A stretch of 64,000 nucleotides of DNA, from positions 124,001-188,000 of the forward strand of contig CABMPP010000006.1 of assembly GCA_902388495.1 (NCBI GenBank). The letters are read 5' to 3'. Shown piece by piece: positions 34,042 to 43,502 of the stretch (position 1 is the first letter of the stretch; every line of letters starts with the position of its first letter). The notes below the pieces were generated by a model, which was given only the letters and a program-made list of their open reading frames with translations, searched no databases and had not been told where the DNA came from. A program made the translations under genes and the position numbers. The stretch comes from an uncultured Bacteroides sp. (GTDB lineage: Bacteria > Bacteroidota > Bacteroidia > Bacteroidales > Bacteroidaceae).

Positions 34042-35580
34042 ATGAAAGCAATATTGAAATATATGTTTGTCGGACTGCTGTCTTGTGGAACGTTCGTATC
34101 TTGTACGGAAGATTCTCTAGAGACTGCACCAACCGACTCTATGTCCGGTACAGGGCTGTTGGGCAATGCTAGTGCTGCATTGGTTCCTTTGAATGGTATT
34201 TATCGTTCTATGTATACTGCGTGGTCACCAACAGATAACACTCATCAAAGTTTTGGCATTTCGGCTTATAACATTATGGCCGATGTTATGGGTGAAGACT
34301 TCATTATGGCAGCTTCTGGTAGTGGCTGGTTTTGGTACGATTGTCTTTATGATGTGAAAGCTCTCTATGCTAGAACGTCATGGCGTTCTTATGATTTGTG
34401 GAATGCATATTATACATGGGTGTCCAATGCTAACTATATCATCAATGCAGAAGAAACTATGACAGGTGCTGAAGCTGATGTAAAATATGTCATCGGTCAG
34501 GCTTATGCTATTCGTGCTTATTCTTACTTTATGTTGGCGCAGACTTTTGCACGTACTTATAAAGGACATGAGAATGAACCGTGTTGCCCTATCTATACGG
34601 AGCCTACTGTTGCAGGTACTGAAGGTCAACCACGTTCAACGGTAGGAGCTGTGTATGATCAGATTGTTTTAGATATAAACAAAGCGATAGAGATGCTGGA
34701 AGGTACTAAACAAAAGCATATTAGCCATATTGGCTATGCTGTTGCATTAGGATTGCAAGCTCGTATCGCATTGGTGATGGAAGATTGGGCTACAGCTAAG
34801 AGTGCGGCGCATACTGCAATAGCAGCCAGTGAATGTGAAGTACTTCCGGTTAGCAGTTTTAAAGGCCTGAATGATGTCTCTGCCAAGAATGTAATGTGGG
34901 GTGCAGATATCATTGCCGACCAATCAGGTATGTATGCAAGCTTATTCTCTCACATGGATGCTGATGCCGGTAAATATGGTGCTTCGGCTTTGAAGCAGAT
35001 CAATAAAGAACTGTATGCCAAGATGGGAGGCTCAGACGCTCGTAAAGCATGGTGGGATCCGACTTATCCGGAAAATGAGAATGGTGGTTATCAACAAGAA
35101 AAATTCAAGTTTTCTGATATTCAGACTTGGATGGGAGACTACATTTGGATGCGTGTGGAAGAGATGTATTTGACAGCCGCAGAGGCTGAATGCCGTTTAG
35201 GTGGTGCAGAAGAAGTTAATGCTATTAAAGATTTAATGGCAGTGATGTCGATGCGCGATCCTAACTATAAATGTACCAAGACCGGCACAGAGTTAGGTCG
35301 GTTGACAAGTGATGAAACCGGCTCATTGTTGGAGGAAATTATTACTCAACGTCGTATTGAACTGTGGGGAGAATTTGGCCGTATTTATGATATCCGTCGC
35401 TTGAAACAAGGTTTCCGTCGTACCACTGCTATGGGATGGCCTGAAGATGCTTTGTTGGGAAATCGTCCTACTGATGATTCAGAGTGCTATATGTGGGTAC
35501 TGACTATTCCACAGACTGAGTTTGATGGAAATGTGAATATGGATCCTGTAACCGATCAGAATCCAACCGGTGATTATTAA
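34042..35580 (+). CDS. SusD-like outer-membrane lipoprotein, cassette 5 (expressed)
   Basis: 512 residues. The signal peptide ends TFVSC, then TEDSLETAPTDS. SusD family helices are visible (GQAYAIRAYSYFMLAQTFARTY; GYAVALGLQARIALVMEDWATAKSAA). The conserved MRVEEMYLTAAEAECRLGG and C-terminal ITQRRIELWGEFGRIYDIRR are present. It starts 21 bp after susC and is cotranscribed with it. It should form the mobile lid over the SusC barrel on the cell surface. Closest in the locus to the cassette 3 SusD (shared TAPTDS and LNGI N-terminal pattern). Confidence 0.93.
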   Translation: MKAILKYMFVGLLSCGTFVSCTEDSLETAPTDSMSGTGLLGNASAALVPLNGIYRSMYTAWSPTDNTHQSFGISAYNIMADVMGEDFIMAASGSGWFWYDCLYDVKALYARTSWRSYDLWNAYYTWVSNANYIINAEETMTGAEADVKYVIGQAYAIRAYSYFMLAQTFARTYKGHENEPCCPIYTEPTVAGTEGQPRSTVGAVYDQIVLDINKAIEMLEGTKQKHISHIGYAVALGLQARIALVMEDWATAKSAAHTAIAASECEVLPVSSFKGLNDVSAKNVMWGADIIADQSGMYASLFSHMDADAGKYGASALKQINKELYAKMGGSDARKAWWDPTYPENENGGYQQEKFKFSDIQTWMGDYIWMRVEEMYLTAAEAECRLGGAEEVNAIKDLMAVMSMRDPNYKCTKTGTELGRLTSDETGSLLEEIITQRRIELWGEFGRIYDIRRLKQGFRRTTAMGWPEDALLGNRPTDDSECYMWVLTIPQTEFDGNVNMDPVTDQNPTGDY

Positions 35581-35616
35581 AAACTAAAATATTTGCAAAC
35601 ATTAAAGTGAATTATT

Positions 35617-36489
35617 ATGAGATATTTAAATAAAATCCTCGTATCCCTGTCGCTTTTGGCAACTATGTTGCTCACAGGATGTAATACAGATCAGGAGGGA
35701 CCGGTTTATAAAGAAAGTGCAGAAGGGCTGGGATTCTCTTCATCTGCTTTGACCAGCCAAGTTGTTACGCTTGGAACTCCTACATTTACAGTTGATTTAT
35801 ATCGTGTTAAGGCTGGCGAGGCGTTGAGTGGAAGTGTTTCCATCTTTGCTTATAAGTTGGCTGCTGATAAAAAGACCAAAATACCTCAAGAAGGCTATAC
35901 CGTCAGCGGCTTTAGTTTTGCAGCAGATGCTACTATGACAAGTGTTACAGTGGATGCTACTCCACTTTCTGTAGGCGATAATGTTACTATTGAACTGACG
36001 GTGGCAACAGAAAATGTAGCATTGGGAGGTAGTAATGTAGCCACTATGGCTGTTACGAAAGATTATAGTTGGAAATCTATTGGTACGGGTATTTGGCGAG
36101 ACGGCGTGATCAGTTCGATCTTTGATGTTCCTGCCGGAGTGACTTGGGAGGTAGAAGTGGAAGAAGCTGAAGAACTTTCGGGTATGTATCGTGTGACTAA
36201 TCCTTATGGATATGGAAAATGCCCGTGGGTAGAGGAAGCTGAAGTCACAGTTGATCCTTGCTACGTCAAAATTGATGCCAGTGATCCTACTGAGGTTTAT
36301 TTAGCTAATCAGGGCTTGGGCTTTGCTTGGGACTATGGTGAATTCATGCTCGGTTCAGTTTTGAATGTTGGCTATCCGGGAGTTTATGGAACCAAGAATG
36401 GTAAAGAGATAGACTTTGGTACTTTGTTTGTTGCTATGGGTGGTGATATCTATTCTATAACTGCCGGTGGTGGATTAACTTTGCCTTAA
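35617..36489 (+). CDS. Surface lipoprotein, third gene of cassette 5 (expressed)
   Basis: 290 residues. The signal peptide ends LLTGC, followed by NTDQEG, consistent with surface export. The N-terminal strand-rich domain (VVTLGTPTFTVDLYRVKAGEALSGSVSIFAY) resembles Calx-beta folds. The C-terminal domain begins SWKSIGTGIWRDGVISSIFDV, matching the motif in the cassette 2 and 4 third genes. It is the last gene of the operon, 36 bp after susD, with a terminator behind it. A SusE/F-like accessory binding role is inferred from position only. Confidence 0.82.
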   Translation: MRYLNKILVSLSLLATMLLTGCNTDQEGPVYKESAEGLGFSSSALTSQVVTLGTPTFTVDLYRVKAGEALSGSVSIFAYKLAADKKTKIPQEGYTVSGFSFAADATMTSVTVDATPLSVGDNVTIELTVATENVALGGSNVATMAVTKDYSWKSIGTGIWRDGVISSIFDVPAGVTWEVEVEEAEELSGMYRVTNPYGYGKCPWVEEAEVTVDPCYVKIDASDPTEVYLANQGLGFAWDYGEFMLGSVLNVGYPGVYGTKNGKEIDFGTLFVAMGGDIYSITAGGGLTLP

Positions 36490-36520
36490 AGATAAGTAAG
36501 TATATATAATTAAAAGAAGA

Positions 36521-36580
36521 GGCTGAACTCAGGTTTTCTCCGGTGAATAGGAGAGATGCTTTTGAGTTCAGTCTTTTCTT
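36521..36580 (+). terminator. Terminator of the expressed SusC/D operon
   Basis: Stem GGCTGAACTCA (36521-36531) with TGAGTTCAGTC (36563-36573, one G:U pair) and an inner TCTCC/GGAGA pairing, followed by TTTTCTTTTTG. It marks the right edge of the variable locus. Confidence 0.82.
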
Positions 36581-36679
36581 TTTGTATTTTGGTTGCAGAA
36601 TAGGTATGGAAGGTTACTTACAAGGTGAATCTTTCTGAATAATTAAAAACAATATCCGAAGGATTTCTACGAAAATCCT

Positions 36680-36687
36680 TATATTTG
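36680..36687 (+). promoter_or_regulatory. Possible -7 element for hflX
   Basis: TATATTTG matches the Bacteroides -7 consensus, 50 bp before the hflX ATG. No clear -33 TTG. Confidence 0.4.
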
Positions 36688-36737
36688 TCGCCACTAATAG
36701 ATAAGAAATAATACATATATATAATAAGGTATAGTAA

Positions 36738-37997
36738 ATGAAAGAATTTGTAATTTCCGAAGTGCAGGCAGAAACAGCAGTATTGGTAGGTCTCATCACT
36801 AAAACGCAGGATGAGCGAAAGACGAACGAATACCTGGACGAGCTGGCATTCTTGGCTGAGACAGCCGGGGCGGAAGTAGTGAAGCGGTTTACCCAAAAGC
36901 TGGATGCAGCGCATTCCGTGACCTACGTAGGTAAGGGTAAACTGGAAGAAATCAAAGAATACATCCGGAACGAAGAGGAAGCCGAACGCGAAATCGGCAT
37001 GGTGATTTTTGATGATGAACTCTCCGCTAAGCAGATACGTAATATAGAAGCTGAACTCAAAATCAAGATACTGGACCGTACGTCCCTGATTCTCGATATC
37101 TTTGCCATGCGCGCCCAGACAGCCAATGCCAAAACACAGGTAGAGCTGGCGCAGTATAAGTACATGCTCCCCCGTCTGCAACGTTTGTGGACTCACTTGG
37201 AACGTCAGGGTGGTGGCTCCGGTGCCGGAGGTGGAAAAGGTTCCGTGGGACTTCGTGGTCCGGGTGAAACACAGTTGGAAATGGACCGCCGTATCATCCT
37301 GAACCGTATGTCTTTGCTGAAGGAACGCCTTGCCGAGATTGACAAGCAGAAGTCTACCCAGCGCAAGAACCGCGGCCGCATGATTCGTGTGGCACTGGTG
37401 GGATATACCAATGTGGGTAAATCCACCTTGATGACCTTGCTCTCGAAGAGTGAAGTCTTTGCAGAGAACAAGCTGTTTGCCACGCTGGATACGACGGTAC
37501 GTAAGGTGATTATCGAGAACCTGCCGTTCCTGCTTTCCGATACGGTAGGATTCATCCGTAAGTTACCGACAGACCTGGTAGATTCCTTCAAATCTACCCT
37601 CGATGAAGTGCGCGAAGCAGATTTACTGCTGCATATCGTAGACATCTCCCATCCCGATTTTGAAGAACAGATAGAAGTTGTGAACAAGACATTGGCGGAT
37701 ATCGGTGCAGCCGGTAAGCCGATGATTCTTGTATTCAATAAAATAGACGCTTACACCTACGTGGAGAAAGCGGCTGACGACCTTACCCCCAGAACCAAGG
37801 AAAACTTAACACTCGAAGAACTGATGAAGACGTGGATGGCAAAGATGGAGGATAACTGCCTCTTTATCTCTGCCCGCGAGAGAATCAACATAGAGGAACT
37901 GAAGAGTGTAGTTTACGCACGTGTAAAGGAACTGCACGTACAGAAGTACCCTTATAACGATTTTCTTTATCAGACTTACGAAGATAGTGAGGAATAA
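36738..37997 (+). CDS. hflX: GTPase HflX
   Basis: A ribosome-associated GTPase that can split stalled or stressed 70S/100S ribosomes (family knowledge). 419 residues. The N-terminal HflX domain (~1-190, with LDRTSLILDIFAMRAQTANAKTQVELAQYKY) carries the glycine-rich linker GGGSGAGGGKGSVGLRGPGE. The G domain follows: G1 GYTNVGKST (~221), G3 DTVGFIRKLP, G4 NKID, G5-like SARERIN. It is soluble. It is the first core gene after the variable locus, followed by DUF4954 at 48 bp. Confidence 0.95.
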   Translation: MKEFVISEVQAETAVLVGLITKTQDERKTNEYLDELAFLAETAGAEVVKRFTQKLDAAHSVTYVGKGKLEEIKEYIRNEEEAEREIGMVIFDDELSAKQIRNIEAELKIKILDRTSLILDIFAMRAQTANAKTQVELAQYKYMLPRLQRLWTHLERQGGGSGAGGGKGSVGLRGPGETQLEMDRRIILNRMSLLKERLAEIDKQKSTQRKNRGRMIRVALVGYTNVGKSTLMTLLSKSEVFAENKLFATLDTTVRKVIIENLPFLLSDTVGFIRKLPTDLVDSFKSTLDEVREADLLLHIVDISHPDFEEQIEVVNKTLADIGAAGKPMILVFNKIDAYTYVEKAADDLTPRTKENLTLEELMKTWMAKMEDNCLFISARERINIEELKSVVYARVKELHVQKYPYNDFLYQTYEDSEE

Positions 37998-37999
37998 CT

Positions 38000-38028
38000 T
38001 TCACCACATGTGCAATCTTTGTGGTGAA
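38000..38028 (+). terminator. Small hairpin between hflX and the DUF4954 gene
   Basis: TTCACCACA (38000-38008) pairs with TGTGGTGAA (38020-38028). It is followed by TAAAA rather than a T run, so it may be a weak terminator or a processing/attenuation structure. Confidence 0.35.
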
Positions 38029-38045
38029 TAAAACCGATAAGGATT

Positions 38046-40034
38046 ATGATTTACAGAAAACTGACCGAAGACGAAGTACTCCGGTTGAAAAGCCAGTCGT
38101 GTCTGGCAGATGATTGGGGGAAAGTAACCGTTGCAGAAGAGTTCTCGACGGAGTTTGTGCATCACACCCGCTTTTCGGGAGAGGTGCGTTTGGGGGTGTT
38201 CCATTCAGAGTTTACCTTGCCGGGAGGAATCCGCAAGCATTCCGGCCTGCGGCATGTGACGCTGCACAATGTGACGGTGGGCGACAACTGCTGCATTGAA
38301 AACATCCAGAACTATATTGCCAATTACGAAATCGGGCATGACACGTTTATCGAGAACGTAGATATCATGCTGGTAGATGGCGTGTCGAAGTTCGGCAACG
38401 GCGTGGAAGTATCGGTTCTGAACGAAACCGGTGGACGCGAGGTACTTATCAACGATAAGCTGTCGGCACACCAGGCCTATATCCTGGCTCTTTATCGCCA
38501 TCGTCCGGAACTGATTGCGCGGATGAAGGAAATCACAGACTTTTATTCCAATAAGCATGCTTCTGCGGTGGGAACCATCGGCAACCATGTGATGATACTC
38601 AATACGGGTTCCATCAAGAATGTACGCATCGGCGATTATTGCCGCATTTGCGGAACCTGCCGCTTGTACAACGGAAGCATTAACAGCAATGAAGTGGCAC
38701 CGGTACAGATCGGTCACGGAGTAATCTGCGACGACTTTATTATCTCTTCCGGTTCGCATGTCGATGACGGAGCGATGTTGAGCCGCTGCTTCGTGGGCCA
38801 GGCATGCAAGCTGGGACATAATTATTCCGCTTCGGATTCGTTGTTCTTCAGTAACTGCCAGGGCGAGAACGGTGAAGCATGCGCCATCTTTGCCGGACCG
38901 TATACGGTGACGCATCATAAATCTACGCTGCTGATTGCCGGTATGTTCTCGTTCATGAATGCTGGTTCGGGTTCCAATCAGAGCAATCACATGTATAAGC
39001 TGGGCCCTATCCATCAGGGAACTTTGGAGCGTGGTGCCAAGACCACTTCCGATTCATACATCCTGTGGCCTGCCAGGGTGGGGGCGTTCTCTCTGGTGAT
39101 GGGACGTCACGTCAACCATTCCGATACATCGAACCTGCCGTTCTCCTATCTGATAGAACAGAACAACACGACTTACCTCGTGCCGGGCGTCAACCTGCGC
39201 AGCGTAGGTACCATCCGCGATGCACAGAAGTGGCCCAAGCGCGATGGGCGTACCGATACAAAGAAACTCGATTATATTAACTATAACCTCCTCAGTCCCT
39301 ACACTGTGCAAAAGATGTTCAAGGGGCGGGAGACTTTGCAGAACCTGCGCCATGCCAGTGGTGAGCTTTCTGATATTTACTCCTTCCATAGTGCTAAGAT
39401 ACGCAACTCTGCGTTGGTGAAAGGCATCCGTTTCTACGAAATAGCGATCCATAAATTCCTCGGAAACTCCGTTATCAAGCGTCTGGAAGGCGTCGACTTC
39501 CGCTCGAATGAAGAGATACGTGCCCGCCTGAAGCCCGATACCACCGTAGGCAGCGGCGAGTGGGTGGATATCTCCGGACTGATTGCCCCGAAGAGCGAGA
39601 TTGATGCACTGATAGACGGCATTGAATCGGGCACGGTAAACCGCCTGAAGTATATCAATGCCGAATTCGAGAAGATGCACAACAATTATTATACCTACGA
39701 ATGGACGTGGGCCTACGATATGTTGGAAGAATTCTACGGTATCAACCCCGAAAGCATTACGGCCGAAGACATCATCCACATCGTAGAGAAGTGGAAAGAA
39801 GCCGTCGTTGGCCTCGACCGCATGGTGTACGAGGATGCCAAGAAGGAATTCTCACTGGCTTCCATGACGGGCTTCGGTGCCGACGGTTCGCGTCTTGAAA
39901 AGGAGATGGACTTTGAACAGGTGCGCGGCGACTTCGAGAGCAATCCTTTTGTAACGGCTGTGCTGAAGCATATCGAGGACAAGACGGCGCTGGGCGATGA
40001 ACTGATAGCGCGGATGCAGCGGGTGTTGGCTTAA
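38046..40034 (+). CDS. DUF4954 family left-handed beta-helix protein
   Basis: 662 residues. Residues ~60-400 carry hexapeptide-like repeats (VTVGDNCCIENIQNYIANYEIGHDTFIENVDIM; VRIGDYCRICGTCRLYNG; VQIGHGVICDDFIISSGSHVDDGAMLSRC). These point to a left-handed parallel beta helix like that of sugar nucleotidyl- and acyl-transferases. The C-terminal third is helical (EMHNNYYTYEWTWAYDMLEEF). It is soluble with no signal peptide. The family is widespread in Bacteroidetes; I know of no established reaction. Likely cotranscribed with hflX. Confidence 0.82.
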   Translation: MIYRKLTEDEVLRLKSQSCLADDWGKVTVAEEFSTEFVHHTRFSGEVRLGVFHSEFTLPGGIRKHSGLRHVTLHNVTVGDNCCIENIQNYIANYEIGHDTFIENVDIMLVDGVSKFGNGVEVSVLNETGGREVLINDKLSAHQAYILALYRHRPELIARMKEITDFYSNKHASAVGTIGNHVMILNTGSIKNVRIGDYCRICGTCRLYNGSINSNEVAPVQIGHGVICDDFIISSGSHVDDGAMLSRCFVGQACKLGHNYSASDSLFFSNCQGENGEACAIFAGPYTVTHHKSTLLIAGMFSFMNAGSGSNQSNHMYKLGPIHQGTLERGAKTTSDSYILWPARVGAFSLVMGRHVNHSDTSNLPFSYLIEQNNTTYLVPGVNLRSVGTIRDAQKWPKRDGRTDTKKLDYINYNLLSPYTVQKMFKGRETLQNLRHASGELSDIYSFHSAKIRNSALVKGIRFYEIAIHKFLGNSVIKRLEGVDFRSNEEIRARLKPDTTVGSGEWVDISGLIAPKSEIDALIDGIESGTVNRLKYINAEFEKMHNNYYTYEWTWAYDMLEEFYGINPESITAEDIIHIVEKWKEAVVGLDRMVYEDAKKEFSLASMTGFGADGSRLEKEMDFEQVRGDFESNPFVTAVLKHIEDKTALGDELIARMQRVLA

Positions 40035-40122
40035 AATCCGCGTTTATCCGCTTCATCCGTGTAGTCCGCGTATCTATCCATCATTTTCACTCTAATTAAA
40101 GAAATATTTCAATAATAGTTTT

Positions 40123-40130
40123 TACCTTTG
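40123..40130 (+). promoter_or_regulatory. Possible -7 element for fumarase
   Basis: TACCTTTG matches TAnnTTTG, 37 bp before the ATG at 40168. No clear -33 TTG. Confidence 0.4.
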
Positions 40131-40167
40131 TAGTCACGATTAACTAATTTAAAATAAACGAGTAATT

Positions 40168-41808
40168 ATGGCAACAACACCTCCGTTTAAGTATCAGCCC
40201 ATGTTCGAGAAAGGCAAAGATACGACTGAGTATTATCTGCTTACGAAAGATTACGTATCTGTAAGCGAGTTTGAAGGAAAACCTATTCTGAAGATCGAGA
40301 AGGAAGGTTTGACCGCTATGGCCAATGCAGCTTTCCGTGATGTATCATTCATGTTGCGCCGCAGCCACAACGAGCAGGTGGCCAAGATACTGAGCGACCC
40401 CGAAGCAAGCAATAACGATAAATACGTGGCACTCACCTTCTTGCGCAATGCCGAAGTTGCATCCAAAGGCATACTTCCCTTCTGCCAGGACACCGGTACT
40501 GCCATCATCCACGGCGAAAAAGGACAGCAGGTATGGACAGGTTACTGCGATGAAGAAGCTCTCTCACTGGGTGTTTACAAGACATATACCGAAGAAAACC
40601 TGCGCTACTCTCAGAATGCACCTCTCACCATGTACGACGAAGTGAATACGAAGTGCAACCTCCCGGCACAGATCGATATCGAAGCCACCGAAGGTATGGA
40701 ATATGAGTTCCTTTGCGTAACCAAAGGCGGCGGTTCTGCCAACAAGACTTACCTCTATCAAGAGACGAAAGCCATCCTGAACCCCGACACCCTCGTTCCT
40801 TTCCTCGTAGAAAAGATGAAGACGCTGGGTACGGCTGCTTGTCCTCCCTATCACATCGCATTCGTTATCGGCGGTACGTCTGCCGAGAAAAACCTGCTGA
40901 CGGTGAAGTTGGCTTCTACCCACTACTACGACGGCCTGCCTACTACGGGCAACGAGTTCGGTCGTGCTTTCCGCGACATCGAGTTGGAAAAGAAGGTATT
41001 GGAAGAAGCTCACAAGATAGGCCTCGGTGCACAGTTCGGCGGCAAGTACCTGGCTCACGACATCCGCATCGTTCGTCTGCCGCGTCACGGTGCTTCCTGC
41101 CCCGTTGGTCTGGGTGTTTCCTGCTCTGCCGACCGTAACATCAAGTGTAAAATCAATCGCGAAGGTATCTGGATTGAGAAGCTGGACAGCAACCCGGGCG
41201 AACTGATTCCCGCCGAACTTCGCAAGGCTGGCGAAGGCGACGTTGTAAAGATTGACCTGAACCAACCGATGGCCGACATCCTGAAGGTGCTGACCCAATA
41301 TCCGGTTTCTACCCGTCTGTCTCTGAACGGAACCATCATCGTAGGCCGCGACATTGCACATGCCAAACTGAAAGAACGTCTGGACCGTGGCGAAGATCTG
41401 CCTCAGTACATTAAAGATCATCCTATCTACTACGCCGGTCCCGCCAAGACTCCGCAAGGCATGGCTTGCGGTTCTATGGGCCCGACTACTGCCGGACGTA
41501 TGGATCCGTATGTAGACCTCTTCCAAAGCCACGGCGGCAGCATGATTATGCTTGCCAAAGGTAACCGTAGCCAGCAAGTGACGGATGCCTGCAAGAAGTA
41601 CGGTGGTTTCTATCTCGGTTCTATCGGTGGTCCTGCTGCTATCCTGGCGCAGAACAACATCAAGAGTATCGAGTGTGTAGAATATCCCGAACTCGGCATG
41701 GAAGCTATCTGGAAGATTGAAGTAGAGGACTTCCCTGCATTCATCCTGGTAGATGACAAGGGCAATGACTTCTTCAAACAACTGAAACCATGGAATTGCA
41801 GTAAGTAA
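40168..41808 (+). CDS. Class I fumarate hydratase (Fe-S dependent)
   Basis: Interconverts fumarate and malate, part of the reductive branch leading to succinate and propionate in Bacteroides. 546 residues, the normal length for FumA/FumB-type enzymes with fused alpha and beta domains. Visible family blocks are [11 protein letters not shown] (cluster Cys about residue 107), [16 protein letters not shown], the [15 protein letters not shown] region, and the C-terminal-domain [25 protein letters not shown] with [11 protein letters not shown]. The 4Fe-4S cluster makes it oxygen-sensitive, which fits an anaerobe. Codon use is more GC-rich than in the SusC/D locus. A strong terminator follows. Confidence 0.95.
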   Translation: MATTPPFKYQPMFEKGKDTTEYYLLTKDYVSVSEFEGKPILKIEKEGLTAMANAAFRDVSFMLRRSHNEQVAKILSDPEASNNDKYVALTFLRNAEVASKGILPFCQDTGTAIIHGEKGQQVWTGYCDEEALSLGVYKTYTEENLRYSQNAPLTMYDEVNTKCNLPAQIDIEATEGMEYEFLCVTKGGGSANKTYLYQETKAILNPDTLVPFLVEKMKTLGTAACPPYHIAFVIGGTSAEKNLLTVKLASTHYYDGLPTTGNEFGRAFRDIELEKKVLEEAHKIGLGAQFGGKYLAHDIRIVRLPRHGASCPVGLGVSCSADRNIKCKINREGIWIEKLDSNPGELIPAELRKAGEGDVVKIDLNQPMADILKVLTQYPVSTRLSLNGTIIVGRDIAHAKLKERLDRGEDLPQYIKDHPIYYAGPAKTPQGMACGSMGPTTAGRMDPYVDLFQSHGGSMIMLAKGNRSQQVTDACKKYGGFYLGSIGGPAAILAQNNIKSIECVEYPELGMEAIWKIEVEDFPAFILVDDKGNDFFKQLKPWNCSK

Positions 41809-41830
41809 AACAAGTAGTTCTAAGATAAAG

Positions 41831-41866
41831 AAAGCCGCTCCGGAGATTACTCCGTGAGCGGCTTTT
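41831..41866 (+). terminator. Terminator of the fumarase gene
   Basis: Stem AAAGCCGCTC (41831-41840) with GAGCGGCTTT (41856-41865) and an inner CGGAG/TCCG pairing, followed by a short T run. Confidence 0.8.
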
Positions 41867-41905
41867 CTGCATTGATACTTAATGCTTTGCAGTTTCCTAT
41901 AGGTA

Positions 41906-42046
41906 GGGAACTGTCGTTTCCGGACGTAGAAACGCTCGTTTCCTGCGGCGAGAAACTGCAGTTCCTGCTAATGGGAACGCTCGTTTCCTTTAATGGGAAC
42001 TGTCGTTTCTTCTCATGGGAACGCTCGTTCCCCTATATGGAAACGG
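41906..42046. repeat. 22-bp tandem array of small palindromes (GC-rich type)
   Basis: Seven unit starts at 41906, 41929, 41952, 41973, 41995, 42017 and 42039, giving spacings of 21-23 bp. Each unit opens with an inverted repeat such as GGGAACGCTCGTTCCC or GGGAACTGTCGTTTCC, followed by a 6-8 bp variable tail often ending in AT. It lies between the fumarase terminator and the acyltransferase. The overlapping 87-codon frame (41854-42117) is composed of the repeats and is not a convincing gene. Confidence 0.75.
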
Positions 42047-42169
42047 AGCTCACCCCTCATATGGCTAACGCCCCCCCTCAGACTACTGCTGAAAATAAAC
42101 GATTGGAAAGTAAATAGGGTTAGAGGCAATTGTTTATCTTTACAGCGCTAATTATTAATTTCTAATGTT

Positions 42170-43327
42170 ATGGAACAAACTTTGGTGCGGCCAAACACGG
42201 GACAACACATTGTTTGGCTGGACGTAGTCCGACTGGTGGCCATGTTTACGGTGGTTTGCTGTCATAGTGCAGACCCTTTCAATTTCTATCCGGGCACTTC
42301 GCCCGACATCGGGGACATTAAGTTTTGGGGTGCTGTTTATGGTGCGGTGCTTCGCCCTTGCGTACCGCTTTTTGTGATGATAACCGGTGCTTTGCTGTTG
42401 CCGGTACGTGGGGAGACGTCGGTATTCTATAAGAAACGCATCCCGCGGGTGTTCTTTCCTTTCCTCATCTGGTCGGTGATTTACAATCTCTTCCCCTGGA
42501 TAACGGGGCTGCTGGGAGTGGAGCCGCGGGTGATTCTTGATTTCTTTCCTTATTCGGGCGAGGAAGTCATGCGGCAGTCGCTGGGTGTAAGCATGGGATA
42601 TATAGCCGAAATGCCTTTCAACTTCTCGTTGCTCGATGTGCACATGTGGTATATTTACCTGCTGATAGGGCTTTATCTCTACCTGCCTATATTCTCGGCA
42701 TGGGTGGAGAAGGCGTCGGAACGTGCCAAACTGTGGTTCCTGGCGGCATGGGGAGTGACGCTGTTGTTACCTTATTATAATGAGTTTGTGGCTCAGTATC
42801 TTTGGGGGACCTGCTCGTGGAATGCATTCGGCATGCTGTACTACTTTGCGGGCTTCAACGGATACCTGCTGTTGGGCCATTATCTGAGGAATCACGATTG
42901 GAGCGGCAGGCAACTTTTGGGGTGGGGGCTTCCGATGTTCATCGTTGGCTATGCGGTGACGTTCTTTGGTTTCCGGCATGTGACGGCGCTGCCGGAGTAT
43001 ACAGATGAACAATTGGAGCTGTTCTTTACGTACTGTTCGCTGAATGTAGTGCTGATGACGATTCCGGTATTTATGCTGTGCAAGAAAGCCAATGTCCGTT
43101 CGGAACAAGTAAAGAAGGCATTGGCCAACCTGACGCTTTGCGGTTTCGGCATTTATATGATACACTATTTCTTCACCGGGCCGAGTGTGGTGCTGATGCG
43201 TGCGCTGCATGTGCCCATCTGTATACAGATTCCTTGTGCGGCGGTGGTTGCCTTCGGCGTTTCGTGGCTCTTGGTGTCGATGGCATACCGTTGCTTCGGG
43301 AAGAAGACGAAGTGGGTGTTGGGATAA
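42170..43327 (+). CDS. Acyltransferase family 3 membrane protein
   Basis: 385 residues with about ten hydrophobic helices. The N-terminal family block is WLDVVRLVAMFTVVCCHSADP, with the conserved His of Acyl_transf_3 (PF01757), then RPCVPLFVMITGALLLPV and the conserved Arg region YKKRIPRVFFPFLIWS. Such enzymes O-acetylate or acylate surface polysaccharides or other extracytoplasmic sugars from the inner membrane. The acceptor here is unknown and no polysaccharide genes are adjacent. It starts after the 22-bp palindrome array. Confidence 0.85.
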   Translation: MEQTLVRPNTGQHIVWLDVVRLVAMFTVVCCHSADPFNFYPGTSPDIGDIKFWGAVYGAVLRPCVPLFVMITGALLLPVRGETSVFYKKRIPRVFFPFLIWSVIYNLFPWITGLLGVEPRVILDFFPYSGEEVMRQSLGVSMGYIAEMPFNFSLLDVHMWYIYLLIGLYLYLPIFSAWVEKASERAKLWFLAAWGVTLLLPYYNEFVAQYLWGTCSWNAFGMLYYFAGFNGYLLLGHYLRNHDWSGRQLLGWGLPMFIVGYAVTFFGFRHVTALPEYTDEQLELFFTYCSLNVVLMTIPVFMLCKKANVRSEQVKKALANLTLCGFGIYMIHYFFTGPSVVLMRALHVPICIQIPCAAVVAFGVSWLLVSMAYRCFGKKTKWVLG

Positions 43328-43455
43328 TTATTAATCATAGGAAAAACTTTTAAGATGATAGAATTGGAATTATTATCTGTTGAAGAATGTTCTTAATAGG
43401 ATTTTGAAGTAATAATAATTATCTGGAAATATGACTGATAATCCTCCGTATGTGC

Positions 43456-43463
43456 TATCTTTG
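43456..43463 (+). promoter_or_regulatory. Possible -7 element for the PDDEXK gene
   Basis: TATCTTTG matches TAnnTTTG, 39 bp before the ATG at 43503. No clear -33 TTG. Confidence 0.4.
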
Positions 43464-43502
43464 CAATAATTAGTACAAAGAACCGATAAAAGCACATAGA
43501 TT

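Noticed and set aside
40564..41781. 405-codon frame antisense to fumarase
   Set aside because: A shadow of the GC-rich fumarase codons; no recognisable domain, and the + strand gene is certain.
41854..42117. 87-codon + strand frame after fumarase
   Set aside because: It is composed of the tandem 22-bp repeats and overlaps the fumarase terminator; no protein-like character.
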